64,000 bases of DNA from Bacteroidota bacterium (GCA_023429825.1 JAEZDC010000114.1:4763-68762); one strand, 5' to 3'. Counted from the first letter of the stretch, positions 33,431 through 43,498 are shown. Notes: generated by a model not told the origin, from the sequence alone. Made by a program: numbers and translations.

Positions 33431-34355
33431 AACTAATTTCCAGTACTCGATAGCCGCCTATTTGAAAAATAATTTTTCGAATGAGCTAGGTCAGGTTTAT
33501 ATTTTAGATTTAAGAGATCTGGAAGATTTTGATCAACCTGACGGAATTAAAAGATTTTTCAATTTCAACAAGCCTAGCCAGTATGGTAGGACACTCAGAG
33601 ACTTATTTTCTAAATCTCGGATAGAACTTTCATGTGAACTACTGATTTCTACATTCAATGCCGGTATGAATTGTAGATATCTTACTACTATAATCAAACA
33701 CAAAAAAAAAATATTGATTGATGATGGTATAGGGACTGCAGTTTATGTTATTTCTCATGATTATAGCCTGAAAGAAAGATTTGCCTTTCCTAAATTTCTT
33801 TTTCTTACCCTTTGTACAACTATTCGATATCTTAAAATGCCATCCTTTTTCCCCCTAAAGACAGTATCAGAATATTTTTCTGTGTATTATGATAAGTTAC
33901 CCAATGTCAGAACTCGGAATATTTCTGAGTTATTTACTTTAAAGATTTCTAGTTCTGCGTTGACTGATAAAGTGGCTTTTATAGGCGCCCCTTTGGTAGA
34001 GTTCGGCCTTATTTCAAAAAAAAAATACATCAATATTGTTCGGGAAATTTGCAATCTAAATAATTGCTCGGTTGATTATTATTTGCATAGAGACGAACAA
34101 CATAAAGAAATTAGTGATAATTGCTTCATCATAAGAAATGGGGTTAGTATTGAGGAGTTTTTCCTCAAAAATGGATTTCCAAAGAAAGTTTATGCGTTCA
34201 CATCAAGTGCTCTGTTAAATCTGGCAGCTATGAAGAAACAAGGGTTAGAAATTGAGCTTTATTTTATAGATGAACCTTTAAACCAATATCAATATAGCTT
34301 AATAAAAAAATGTTTATTATTTTTTAAAATACAACCTCATTGTTTATTTTCTTAG
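33393..34355 (+). CDS. Sialyltransferase-like glycosyltransferase candidate
   Basis: A 320-residue protein of uncertain family. It carries an Asp-Asp-Gly motif (ILIDDGIGT, residues 110-112), then HRDEQ (from His232), then a Thr-Ser-Ser turn (FTSSALLNL, 270-272). Bacterial sialyl- and polysialyltransferases (GT38, GT52, GT80) show the same order: D/E-D/E-G, HP, S/T-rich turn; here Arg replaces the Pro. Given the nonulosonate pathway upstream, it is the best candidate for the enzyme that adds the sugar to the repeat unit. I start at ATG 33393 inside the flippase end; the frame is open 9 codons more. Confidence 0.65.
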   Translation: MKEQHFQSIAIVETNFQYSIAAYLKNNFSNELGQVYILDLRDLEDFDQPDGIKRFFNFNKPSQYGRTLRDLFSKSRIELSCELLISTFNAGMNCRYLTTIIKHKKKILIDDGIGTAVYVISHDYSLKERFAFPKFLFLTLCTTIRYLKMPSFFPLKTVSEYFSVYYDKLPNVRTRNISELFTLKISSSALTDKVAFIGAPLVEFGLISKKKYINIVREICNLNNCSVDYYLHRDEQHKEISDNCFIIRNGVSIEEFFLKNGFPKKVYAFTSSALLNLAAMKKQGLEIELYFIDEPLNQYQYSLIKKCLLFFKIQPHCLFS

Positions 34356-35677
34356 CAAATATTTTTTTAAGTTCATTCATTATCGTCTGTTACAAGATAA
34401 AACAGTTTTTGGCCAAAACTTCACTGTTAGAGGTTGGAATAGTTTCGAGTTTAGTGAGTCCGTCTATACCAGTATTGGGCTTAGATTCGCAATGGATATA
34501 TAATCAACCAGTTTTCTTTTATGTTGTTATTGGAGGCTATCTAGCGCTAGCAATCCGTACAAAAAAACCTTTTTTAAATGTTTTCAATTGGAAACTGATA
34601 TTAGGATACGTTCGTATCCCTTTATTCTTGATTTTCAGCTTGATTTTTTGTTCTTTATTACGGCATATTGTTAATAATCAGGAACAGATATTTTCTTATC
34701 CTGATTTTATCAATTCTATCATCATTTTTGTTGTAATGATTCTTTTAAGTAACAAGTTTTTTGTCAATTTTTCCGTTAAAGAGTGTTATACAAAGTGCAG
34801 TGATGTACTATTTTTTGCGATTTGTTTTAACGTGATTTTAGCGACTTTTTCTTATTTGCATATAGAACCAATTCGAAGTATCCACAACCTTTTTTATAAT
34901 TTCAGCTATACTGAGGATGGAGTAACATATAACTTATTAGAACAGCAAGCTCTTTCTTCGCACTTTGGAGTATTTGCAACTTTCAGTGCACAAAATCAAT
35001 TTGGTGCGTTTTCATATTTGATGTTGATAATCTTTAGTTTTTTTCGAGAAAAGCACATTATTACGAGTTCAAAATTTTTGCTAACAGCTATCTTCTTGTT
35101 ATTAATTGCTATTGCCAGTGAGTCTAGAACTACCTTGATGTTCTTTACTTTAGTTTCAATATTTCTAATATTTCGGTTTTACAAAGTAGGAGCTATTTTC
35201 GTAGCTCCTTTTTTGGTCGCTGCATTTATTCTAATTATGCCCTATTTAGGTGAGCGGGTGTCGTTTTTGTTTGGGGGTTCTTCGGATGATTTCGTTGAGT
35301 TAACCGAAAAGCAGAGGCTGTTTTTTTGGTTATCTTTTTTTGAGCGTATTCAAGAAGAAAAGTTATTTATCGTACTAGGATTGAATTCATCAAGAGAAGG
35401 AATTGAGTTTTTTGAAAGCGGCTATCTAAACATGATAGTGCGAGGAGGCGTTTTGTCGGCCATTTTGTATTTTTTGACTATCTACAAAGGTCTGAAATCG
35501 AGCCAGGGATTGATTAAACATTATTTTTTTATTTTTCTCATTTTAGAAGTTATACAAGGAACTTTTATCAGTTTCCGAATGAATATTTTAAATGGATTTC
35601 TGGTGGGGTTTGTTCTTAGCTTAAAATATAAATCGCTATACCCTAATGCGAATAGCCCACATATTGCCATCGATTGA
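34340..35677 (+). CDS. O-antigen polymerase, Wzy-like (module 1)
   Basis: A 445-residue membrane protein with about 10-12 helices and one large loop (about 165-215), the layout of Wzy polymerases, which link repeat units in the periplasm. Motif-like residues are SRTTLMFF and the C-terminal loop region with LGLNSSREGIEF. No in-frame ATG lies near the N-terminus; the only reasonable start is TTG at 34340, inside the end of the previous gene. Low conservation is normal for the family. The next gene overlaps it by 32 bp. Confidence 0.82.
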   Translation: MFIFLANIFLSSFIIVCYKIKQFLAKTSLLEVGIVSSLVSPSIPVLGLDSQWIYNQPVFFYVVIGGYLALAIRTKKPFLNVFNWKLILGYVRIPLFLIFSLIFCSLLRHIVNNQEQIFSYPDFINSIIIFVVMILLSNKFFVNFSVKECYTKCSDVLFFAICFNVILATFSYLHIEPIRSIHNLFYNFSYTEDGVTYNLLEQQALSSHFGVFATFSAQNQFGAFSYLMLIIFSFFREKHIITSSKFLLTAIFLLLIAIASESRTTLMFFTLVSIFLIFRFYKVGAIFVAPFLVAAFILIMPYLGERVSFLFGGSSDDFVELTEKQRLFFWLSFFERIQEEKLFIVLGLNSSREGIEFFESGYLNMIVRGGVLSAILYFLTIYKGLKSSQGLIKHYFFIFLILEVIQGTFISFRMNILNGFLVGFVLSLKYKSLYPNANSPHIAID

Positions 35678-36698
35678 CCATTGCGGCCCCAACTTGATTG
35701 CACGAGGGATTGTAAACAATTTGCCTGCGTCAGTTGAAGTTTCTGTACTTTATTTTCGTCATTCAGGAGATTTGTCTTTTAAGAATGAGGCTCAGCTGCT
35801 ACGCTTTCCATATTACGGTCAATTGAATGATTTTGATTTGGTTCATACGCACATGTTCAAGCCGGATATGTTAGCTTATCTTTCGAACAAGCACATTTGG
35901 GTATCTACAGTCCATACAGATATAGCAGAAGATTTCAAGCATAAATTTGCCAAATCGCCGACAAAAAGACTCCTATTTACTAAGTTGTGGCAGAAAGCGA
36001 TTAGTAAAGCAGATTGTGCAGTATTCCTAACGGAATTTCACAGAAGAAAATACCTTTCGGGTTATGATGCTAACACTACGGTAATTAATAACGGTTTATC
36101 ATTTGAAGATGCATCAATTGGAGGTGATTCACAAATTTTGAAACATCTCAAACAACTAAAAGAACAAGGTAAGACCATATTAGGTAATTCTTGTCGTGTT
36201 GTTTCTGGGAAAGCTATTGACCAGGTTATGAATTTTCTGGCAGAATCGGTAGATAATATACATTTTGTACTATTTGGAGACGGCTCTCATTTGGAGCAAT
36301 TGAAACAAATAGCTAAGTCCTTATCAATTGACTCCAAGATTTCTTTTATGGGGAATGTTGATAGAGCCAGTATGTATTACCGCTATTTCGATTTTTTCTT
36401 GTTTACTTCTTATACAGAAGGGCTACCGGTATCGTTGATCGAAGCTGCGAGTTCTGCAATTCCAGTCATATGTTCTGATTTGCCTCCTATCAGAGAAATT
36501 TTCGATGAAAACGAAATTTGTTATTTTACCAATAATGATCTTATATCGCTTAAAAATGCCTTTATTAAGGCACAAGCTAACCAAATGAGCTATGCCAACA
36601 ATATTAAAAGTGCTTACGAGAAAAAACTCACTGCTTCGGTAATGAGCAATAAATATTTTGAATTGTACACACATTTATTAAACAAAAATAAAATATGA
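35646..36698 (+). CDS. Glycosyltransferase family 4-type (module 1)
   Basis: A 350-residue GT-B-fold glycosyltransferase. The N-terminal domain begins IAHILPSIDHCGPNLIARG, and the C-terminal domain carries the EX7E motif in YTEGLPVSLIEAASS (about 258-272) and a nucleotide-sugar loop, GNSCRVVSGKAI. It is probably retaining, and adds one sugar to the lipid-linked repeat unit on the cytoplasmic side. Donor and acceptor are unknown. It overlaps both neighbours. Confidence 0.85.
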   Translation: MRIAHILPSIDHCGPNLIARGIVNNLPASVEVSVLYFRHSGDLSFKNEAQLLRFPYYGQLNDFDLVHTHMFKPDMLAYLSNKHIWVSTVHTDIAEDFKHKFAKSPTKRLLFTKLWQKAISKADCAVFLTEFHRRKYLSGYDANTTVINNGLSFEDASIGGDSQILKHLKQLKEQGKTILGNSCRVVSGKAIDQVMNFLAESVDNIHFVLFGDGSHLEQLKQIAKSLSIDSKISFMGNVDRASMYYRYFDFFLFTSYTEGLPVSLIEAASSAIPVICSDLPPIREIFDENEICYFTNNDLISLKNAFIKAQANQMSYANNIKSAYEKKLTASVMSNKYFELYTHLLNKNKI

Positions 36699-37690
36699 AA
36701 AAAGTTCTAGTTTGTGGTGCAGGGGGCTTCATCGGGGGCCATTTAGTCAATAGGTTGAAGAAAGAAGGTTTTTGGGTGAGAGGTGTTGATATCAAGCATC
36801 ATGAGTATAATAATGTTGACGCCGACGAATTTATCATCGGAGATTTGCGTAACCCGCAAGTTGCCGATGAGGTTGTGAAGGGAATTGACCAGGTGTATCA
36901 ATTGGCAGCAGATATGGGAGGGGCTGGATACATTTTTACTGGCGATCATGATGCCAATGTTATGCATAACTCTGCACTTTGTAATCTTAATGTGCTTGAA
37001 GCATCAATTAAAGAGGGGGTTAAAAAAATCTTTTATTCGTCTTCGGCATGCATGTATCCTGAATATAATCAATTAGATCCTAATAATCCCAAATGTTCTG
37101 AACAGTCGGCATATCCTGCAGCTCCAGACAGTGAATATGGATGGGAGAAACTGTTTAGTGAAAGATTATATTTTGCCTATCAGCGAAACTATGGGATAAA
37201 TGTGAGGGTAGCTCGATTCCATAACATTTTTGGACCTTATGGTACATGGGAAGGAGGCCGAGAAAAAGCTCCTGCAGCACTTTGCAGAAAAGTGGCTGAA
37301 GCTTTGGACGGTGGTACCATCGAGGTATGGGGTGATGGGTTGCAGACAAGATCTTTTTTATATGTAGATGAATGCATCGAGGGTGTTAGGCGGCTAATGG
37401 AATCCAATTTTTCTGGCCCGGTCAACATCGGGTCTGAAGAAATGATAAGTATCAATGATTTCGCAAAAATGGCTATAGATATATCTGGAAAAAATATTTC
37501 GATAAAAAACATTAATGGTCCAACCGGTGTTAGAGGCAGAAACAGTGACAATAAACTTATCAAAGAAAAGCTTGGATGGGAACCTAATATGCGCCTGAGA
37601 GAAGGAATGGAGTTAACTTATCAGTGGATTCTGGATCAAATTACGAAGAAGAAGACTACAGAAAAATTGGTAAAGAAGTCATTAATATAG
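36695..37690 (+). CDS. GDP-mannose 3,5-epimerase-like NAD-dependent epimerase
   Basis: A 331-residue extended short-chain dehydrogenase. The NAD motif is GAGGFIGG (8-15). Several phrases match GDP-mannose 3,5-epimerase closely: AADMGGAGYIF, SSSACMYPEYNQL, FHNIFGPYGTWEGGREKAPA, EVWGDGLQTRSFLYVDEC and GVRGRNSDN. Catalytic residues would be the Cys in SSACMYP and the Tyr-x-x-x-Lys in YGWEKL. The enzyme makes GDP-L-galactose and GDP-L-gulose from GDP-mannose. That would supply an L-hexose to this polysaccharide; the product is inference from similarity. Confidence 0.88.
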   Translation: MKKVLVCGAGGFIGGHLVNRLKKEGFWVRGVDIKHHEYNNVDADEFIIGDLRNPQVADEVVKGIDQVYQLAADMGGAGYIFTGDHDANVMHNSALCNLNVLEASIKEGVKKIFYSSSACMYPEYNQLDPNNPKCSEQSAYPAAPDSEYGWEKLFSERLYFAYQRNYGINVRVARFHNIFGPYGTWEGGREKAPAALCRKVAEALDGGTIEVWGDGLQTRSFLYVDECIEGVRRLMESNFSGPVNIGSEEMISINDFAKMAIDISGKNISIKNINGPTGVRGRNSDNKLIKEKLGWEPNMRLREGMELTYQWILDQITKKKTTEKLVKKSLI

Positions 37691-37701
37691 AGGATAAGAT
37701 C

Positions 37702-38922
37702 GTGAGATATTTAATTATTACCCAGGCTTTTTGGCCCGATACGGTCTCGACTGCTCAGCATCTGATGGATCTAGCAGTTCACCTTAAAGAAAACGGTCAC
37801 GAGGTAGATGTTTTTACCAGTATTAACGCTTATGAAGATCCTTCTGTCAAATTTTCAAAGAAAGAGATAAGGCAGGGAATTAAAATTAAGAGAATTAGAA
37901 ACACGTCTTTTGGAAAAGGTTTCGTGTTTGGAAGGTTGCTTGATTTTATTAGCTTTAATCTTATATTGTTTTTTCGACTAATCTTTATAAAAAGGAGAAG
38001 GTATGATGCATTTATTGGTATGACATCACCACCTTTAGTCTCTTTTATTGGAGTTATTGTCGCAAAGTTTAAAAAAATTCGCTTTTATTATTGGGCGATG
38101 GATTTACAGCCTGAGCTAGCAATAACATCCGGACTTATAAAGAAAGGCTCAACTTTGGCGAGCATTATGACTGCAATGGGGAATCATATTATAGTTAATT
38201 CGGATGGTATTATTGCATTAGATAAGTACATGAAAGAATACTTAATTAAGCGTGGCGCTAAAGCTAGCAGTGTTGCAGTTATTCCAGTATGGCCAGTTAT
38301 GGACCAAGTTTTTAGAGGTAATCGAAAAGACAATCCTTTTAGGAAGATGCAGGGATTCCAAGATAAGATTGTGATAATGTACTCAGGGAATCATTCAGTT
38401 GTTCATCCTTTAGATACTTTACTTGAAGCTGCAAAATTTTTGCAAGTTGATGAACGTTTCTTGTTTGTTTTTATAGGGGGTGGCGTTCGTAAAAAGGATG
38501 TAACTACATTTAAACATCTTCATTCCTTAAATAATATTATTCAACTTCCTTATCAACCGCGGGAGGAGATTCATTTTTCTTTGGGTTCCTCCGACATTCA
38601 AGTAGTTATTTTAGGTGAAAACCAAGTTGGATATACGCATCCAAATAAGGTTTATGGAGCAATGTTTATTTCAAAGCCTATTTTGTATATAGGGCCGCTG
38701 ACTTCACATATAACTGACATACTAAACAATTGCCCTGGCAATATTTCGGTAGCACATGGGCAGCATCAGTTACTAGTTGAAAACTTGTTATGGTTTGCTT
38801 CATTATCCGATTCTGAAAAAGAACAAATAGGACAAATTAACGAAAGCTATGCCTTAGCGAACTTTCTGCCTATTGACTTAAAGAATAAAATGCTTAGCCA
38901 GCTAAGTAGTCAAAGTATATAG
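37702..38922 (+). CDS. WbuB-like glycosyltransferase
   Basis: A 406-residue GT-B glycosyltransferase resembling WbuB (a FucNAc transferase) in its opening YLIITQAFWPDTVSTAQHLM and the donor-site run VGYTHPNKVYGAM. The start is probably GTG 37702: AGAGGAT lies 8 bp upstream and homology begins at once. The frame is open back to 37624 but that part overlaps the epimerase. WbuB-type enzymes often act early, on undecaprenyl-linked sugar. This is the last glycosyltransferase of module 1. Confidence 0.85.
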   Translation: MRYLIITQAFWPDTVSTAQHLMDLAVHLKENGHEVDVFTSINAYEDPSVKFSKKEIRQGIKIKRIRNTSFGKGFVFGRLLDFISFNLILFFRLIFIKRRRYDAFIGMTSPPLVSFIGVIVAKFKKIRFYYWAMDLQPELAITSGLIKKGSTLASIMTAMGNHIIVNSDGIIALDKYMKEYLIKRGAKASSVAVIPVWPVMDQVFRGNRKDNPFRKMQGFQDKIVIMYSGNHSVVHPLDTLLEAAKFLQVDERFLFVFIGGGVRKKDVTTFKHLHSLNNIIQLPYQPREEIHFSLGSSDIQVVILGENQVGYTHPNKVYGAMFISKPILYIGPLTSHITDILNNCPGNISVAHGQHQLLVENLLWFASLSDSEKEQIGQINESYALANFLPIDLKNKMLSQLSSQSI

Positions 38923-38980
38923 CTGAGTGTTCTAGTAAGCACTATTTCTGTATGTTGGATATCAAGTATGAATAATGTAA

Positions 38981-39907
38981 ATGGAGAAAACTAACAGGAT
39001 CTATGTTGCAGGGCATAGAGGTATGGTGGGATCTGCGATAGTTAGGAAGTTAGAGAAAGAGGGGTATACCGATATCGTTACCAGGACATCCAGTGACTTG
39101 GACCTTCGCAACCAAGATGCAGTTAATACCTTCTTTAGAAAAGAAAACCCGGAATACGTTTTTCTTACCGCAGCTAAAGTTGGAGGTATCGTAGCTAACA
39201 ATACTTACCGTGCAGAGTTTATTTATGAAAACTTGATGATAGAAGCTAATGTTATACATGCAGCATATAGTTCCGGCGTTAAAAAATTGATGTTTTTAGG
39301 CTCATCATGTATTTATCCAAAGCTTGCACCTCAACCGTTAAGAGAAGAATACATTCTTTCAGGCTATCTTGAATCAACTAATCAGTCATATGCCATTGCA
39401 AAAATTGCAGGGATTGAAATGTGTGATTCATATAGAGCACAATATGGCTGCAATTTTATTTCTGTAATGCCTACTAATCTTTATGGGCCTAATGATAACT
39501 ATGATCTGAATAATTCACATGTGCTTCCTGCTCTGCTAAGAAAGTTTATCACTGCTAAGAAGGTAGGGCAACCTTCAGTTACTATTTGGGGAACAGGAAC
39601 TCCAAGACGAGAATTTTTACATGTGGATGACCTGGCTGATGCATGCTATTATCTTATGCTTCATTATGATAAAAAGGGCTTAGTTAATGTGGGACTTGGT
39701 GAAGATATCAGCATTAAAGAATTGGCGGAGATGATCAAGAAAATTACCGAATATACTGGTGAACTGGTATTTGATACCAACAAGCCAGATGGCACACCAA
39801 GAAAATTAATGGATGTTTCTAAGCTACATACATTAGGATGGAAAGCTAAGATATCTTTAAGGGATGGTATTACCCAAGTATATGCAGAAGTTAAAGATAA
39901 CTGGTAA
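38981..39907 (+). CDS. fcl: GDP-L-fucose synthase
   Basis: A 308-residue NADPH-dependent epimerase/reductase that turns GDP-4-keto-6-deoxymannose into GDP-L-fucose. The cofactor motif GHRGMVGSA is at 12-20, with SSCIYP, the Tyr-x-x-x-Lys in YAIAK, and the family-typical NLYGPNDNYDLNNSHVLPA. Length is normal. The partner GDP-mannose 4,6-dehydratase (gmd) is not in the window. The gene stands between the two modules, with 58 bp before it and 54 bp after it. Confidence 0.95.
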   Translation: MEKTNRIYVAGHRGMVGSAIVRKLEKEGYTDIVTRTSSDLDLRNQDAVNTFFRKENPEYVFLTAAKVGGIVANNTYRAEFIYENLMIEANVIHAAYSSGVKKLMFLGSSCIYPKLAPQPLREEYILSGYLESTNQSYAIAKIAGIEMCDSYRAQYGCNFISVMPTNLYGPNDNYDLNNSHVLPALLRKFITAKKVGQPSVTIWGTGTPRREFLHVDDLADACYYLMLHYDKKGLVNVGLGEDISIKELAEMIKKITEYTGELVFDTNKPDGTPRKLMDVSKLHTLGWKAKISLRDGITQVYAEVKDNW

Positions 39908-39961
39908 TTCAGTCGACACAAAGTTTTGATTAGTCTGCTTGTTTATTTACCTTGAAATAAT

Positions 39962-42445
39962 ATGAAAACATTTTTATTGGGCTGTTTGAGCTTGCTGTGC
40001 ATGTATTGTGCTACTGCCCAGTTCTCCTCCCTGCCATCCAACTTAAGCAATATCCGCTCCTCCGATATTTCGGATGAGCAACTCACCCTCATTGCCACCC
40101 AAATGGTACAAAGGGGCATTGATGATAATACCGTATATCAACTCCTCATTCAAAGAGGTATGGTGGTTACAGAGGCGTCTACGTTAATAGAAAGATTGCA
40201 AAGAAAATTATTGACTGTTCCATCCACGAGCAATAACAACAATAGCGTCTTAAATAATTCAACTAGCTACAATACCTTTAGCAATGAAAGATTGCCGAAA
40301 GATCTTTTAATACTTGATTCACTGGTCACTGTACCCAATCCTAAAAAAATATTCGGTTTAGAAATTTTCAACAACGGTGTTTTAGATTTCAATCCTAATC
40401 TCAAGATCGCCACACCGATGAATTATATCATTGGGCCTGATGATGAGATTTCAATAAACATTTACGGCTACCAGGAGGCGAAATACAATCTGGTGGTGAG
40501 TCCTGATGGCGACATCACTATTCCTTTAGTAGGTTCAATTTACGTGAGTGGGTTGACCATGGAACAAGCAACTTCCAAGATCAAGTCCAGATTAGCGAGT
40601 GCAGGTTATGCTAATATCAGAACCGGTTTGACCAAAGTGAATGTGAGCCTGGGTCGCATCAGGAGTATCAAAGTGACGATACTTGGTGAAGTAAAGAAGC
40701 CAGGCAGCTATACCTTGCCATCATTGGCCACTGCTTTCAATGCGCTGTATTTATCCGGTGGGCCTAATGATATCGGGAGCATGCGAAATATCCAGATCAC
40801 CCGCAGAGGCAAAGTGATCGATACGCTGGATATGTATGATTTTCTTATTAACGGAAACCAGACCGGTGATATCATGCTGAGAGACCAGGATGTTATACGG
40901 ATTCCACCTTACCAGGTGAGGGTATCGTTAGAAGGTGAGGTTAAACGTAGTGGTTTATATGAAGTGAAACAAGGAGAAAGTTTAGAAAAGGTTTTGAATT
41001 ATGCAGGCGGGTTTACTGATAGTGCTTTTACTGCGAGTATCAAAGGGTATAAGCTCACCGACACTGAGAAAAAAATATTCGATATTCCTACCAGCCAGTT
41101 CAACAATTATTATCCTTCAAGAACCGAGAGTTTCGTGGTAGGTAAAGTGATAGACCGGTTTACTAACCGGGTTTCTATAAGCGGCTCGGTTTACCTTCCG
41201 GGGGAGTATGAGCTAAGCCAAGGAATGAAAGTGAGTGAGCTCTTGAAAAAGGCCCAGGGGTTAAAGGAAGATGCTTACCGCGACAGAGCGTACATCAGGC
41301 GATTGCGAGAAGATCTTTCGGAAGAGATGATCTCATTTAGTCCTGCCAATGTTTTAAACGGAACGGAAACTGATGTGCTTCTGAAGCGAGAAGATTCAGT
41401 GGCCATTGCGTCTATTTTCGATCTGAAAGAGAATTTCACTGTCAGGGTGAATGGAGAAGTGCGAAATCCAGGTGAATTCCCGTACCGTGAGAATATGAGC
41501 GTTAAGGATATTATACTGTTAGCAGGCGGTTTCACCGATGCCGCTGCAGTGCAAAACATTGAAATAGGGAGAAGACTTAAGCAAGATAAATACGATATGA
41601 GTGATTTGAAGATAGCTGCGGTCATTTCAATTGATTCACTTAATTCATTAGCAACAAGAGGTGTTGATATAAAGCTTAATCCATGGGATGTAGTTGTGGT
41701 TCGGAAAAATCCAGGTTACAGACCACAGGTGAATGTGAAAGTTTTAGGTGAGGTGGTATTTCCAGGTGATTACGTACTCGGGAATAAGAGTGAAAGGGTG
41801 AGTGATATTATTAAACGTGCCGGAGGCCTTTCACCGGAGGCTTATACCAATGGGGCATATTTGACGAGAGTGAATGAGAAAGCTAAACAAACAGAAGAAA
41901 ACGCAGAGATCAGTAAGCTTCAGACACAGTTAATCGATAAGATCCAAACACAAATAAAAGATACTACCAACAAGGTGTCACAGGAAGTATTGAGACCATA
42001 CGATCAAATTGCTATCAATCTTCATAAAATAATGCAGAACCCCGGCAGTAAAGACGATATCATTTTACAAGAAGGTGACGTGTTAACGATCCCGCAGCAA
42101 AAAGCTGAGGTACGTATTAGTGGAGAGGTGCTGTTCCCTACCCAGATAGTTTATGAAGCCGGAATGGATTTCAAGGATTACATCAGCCGTGCCGGAGGAT
42201 TTACCGACAATGCCCGTAAAAAAAGGATGTATGTGCTTTATCCAAACGGCAATGTGTCCAGGGTGAATAATTTTCTTTTCTTCAAATCATATCCCACACT
42301 TTCTCCGGGTGCCGAGATCATTGTGCCCAGAGCCAGTGACCGCAAGAGAACGCCTTTAACAACCGGAGAATTAATTGGTGTGACGGCAGCCATTACTTCG
42401 ATGGGTGGTGTGCTGATCGCTTTAATCAATTCACTGAATAAATAA
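39962..42445 (+). CDS. SLBB-domain polysaccharide export protein, Wza-like (module 2)
   Basis: An 827-residue paralogue of the module-1 exporter. It has a signal peptide (1-19), an N-terminal helical region (ISDEQLTLIATQMVQRG), a Poly_export domain (GPDDEISINIYG, SPDGDITIPLVGSIYVSG) and repeated SLBB units (LGEVKKPGSYTLPS, LEGEVKRSGLYEVK, VNGEVRNPGEF, VLGEVVFPGDY). The C-terminus ends with a hydrophobic segment. It probably forms the envelope channel for the second glycan, or for the same glycan as a redundant exporter. The Wzz-like gene follows after 3 bp. Confidence 0.93.
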   Translation: MKTFLLGCLSLLCMYCATAQFSSLPSNLSNIRSSDISDEQLTLIATQMVQRGIDDNTVYQLLIQRGMVVTEASTLIERLQRKLLTVPSTSNNNNSVLNNSTSYNTFSNERLPKDLLILDSLVTVPNPKKIFGLEIFNNGVLDFNPNLKIATPMNYIIGPDDEISINIYGYQEAKYNLVVSPDGDITIPLVGSIYVSGLTMEQATSKIKSRLASAGYANIRTGLTKVNVSLGRIRSIKVTILGEVKKPGSYTLPSLATAFNALYLSGGPNDIGSMRNIQITRRGKVIDTLDMYDFLINGNQTGDIMLRDQDVIRIPPYQVRVSLEGEVKRSGLYEVKQGESLEKVLNYAGGFTDSAFTASIKGYKLTDTEKKIFDIPTSQFNNYYPSRTESFVVGKVIDRFTNRVSISGSVYLPGEYELSQGMKVSELLKKAQGLKEDAYRDRAYIRRLREDLSEEMISFSPANVLNGTETDVLLKREDSVAIASIFDLKENFTVRVNGEVRNPGEFPYRENMSVKDIILLAGGFTDAAAVQNIEIGRRLKQDKYDMSDLKIAAVISIDSLNSLATRGVDIKLNPWDVVVVRKNPGYRPQVNVKVLGEVVFPGDYVLGNKSERVSDIIKRAGGLSPEAYTNGAYLTRVNEKAKQTEENAEISKLQTQLIDKIQTQIKDTTNKVSQEVLRPYDQIAINLHKIMQNPGSKDDIILQEGDVLTIPQQKAEVRISGEVLFPTQIVYEAGMDFKDYISRAGGFTDNARKKRMYVLYPNGNVSRVNNFLFFKSYPTLSPGAEIIVPRASDRKRTPLTTGELIGVTAAITSMGGVLIALINSLNK

Positions 42446-42448
42446 ATC

Positions 42449-43498
42449 ATGTCTAAAGAAGCCGTTTCAATACGAGATGTAGCGGATGGTATCTCCAATC
42501 TCACCCGTTGGATCATCTCTAAATGGTTGATCATTTCAATAACGGGGTGCCTGTTTGGCGTTGGCGGTATTTTATATGCATGGTTTAAAAAGCCAACTTA
42601 TGTTGCTGAACTGACGTTTGCGCCGGAGAATAATAAATCTTCGGGTTTAGGTGCATACGCTGGGCTGGCCGCACAATTTGGTTTTGATATTGGTGGTGGT
42701 GGCGGATTCTTTTTTGAAGGTGATAATTTACTGGAGTTTTTTAAAAGCAAGATGCTCATAGAAACGGCATTATTAACGCCAGTAAAGACAGGCACTAATG
42801 AAACGCTTTTAATCAATCATTATATCCATACTTCGGCATGGAAAGATAAGTTGCGAAAAAACCCGCGGTTGAGTGGCGTGCGGTTTCAATTGCCTTATGA
42901 AAAGAATGATCGCATCCGCGACAGTGTAATGAAGGAGATCATAATGGAGATCAACAAAAAGTTGATCATAGATAGGGTTGATAAGAAGTTGAGTATCGTT
43001 ATTGCCAAGATCGAGACACAGGATGAAATATTCTCGAAGCTTTTTGTGGAAACGATCGTTGCTTCGGGTATAAATTATTACATCGATTACCGCAGTAAAA
43101 AGAGCAGGGAGAATGTGTTGATCCTTGAACGGCAAACAGATTCGGTAAGAAATATTCTGCATGGAAATATTGCATCGGTTGCATCATCGACAGATCTTAA
43201 TGTTAACCCGATCAGGCAAGTTGCGAAAACCGGGGCGAGGAGAAGAGAGATAGATGTGCAGGCAAATTCACAGCTATATGCGGAGTTATTAAAGCAACTG
43301 GAGCTTTCCAGGATCGCATTGCGTAAGGAAACGCCATTGATCGAAATTATAGAGCGCCCTTATTACCCGTTACAGAAAATAAAACCCGGCAGGTTAAAAA
43401 CCGGGATTATCTGGGGTATCACGGGAGTTGTTGTCGCTGTCATTATTTTAGTTGCCATGCGATGGTTTAAGATAGAGTATGCTAAAGCTAAAGTTTAA
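42449..43498 (+). CDS. Wzz/GumC-like chain-length determinant (module 2)
   Basis: A 349-residue inner-membrane co-polymerase with membrane helices at about 28-48 and 318-338, a glycine-rich early loop (FDIGGGGGFFFEGDN) and a coiled-coil region after residue 200. The conserved PYYPLQKIKPGRLK precedes the second helix. There is no kinase domain. It is clearly related to the protein at 16854 but the two are well diverged. Confidence 0.9.
   Translation: MSKEAVSIRDVADGISNLTRWIISKWLIISITGCLFGVGGILYAWFKKPTYVAELTFAPENNKSSGLGAYAGLAAQFGFDIGGGGGFFFEGDNLLEFFKSKMLIETALLTPVKTGTNETLLINHYIHTSAWKDKLRKNPRLSGVRFQLPYEKNDRIRDSVMKEIIMEINKKLIIDRVDKKLSIVIAKIETQDEIFSKLFVETIVASGINYYIDYRSKKSRENVLILERQTDSVRNILHGNIASVASSTDLNVNPIRQVAKTGARRREIDVQANSQLYAELLKQLELSRIALRKETPLIEIIERPYYPLQKIKPGRLKTGIIWGITGVVVAVIILVAMRWFKIEYAKAKV

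Noticed and set aside
39948..39954. TACCTTG as a -7 box for module 2
   Set aside because: It lacks one base of the consensus and is only 8 bp from the ATG, so a separate promoter is not supported.
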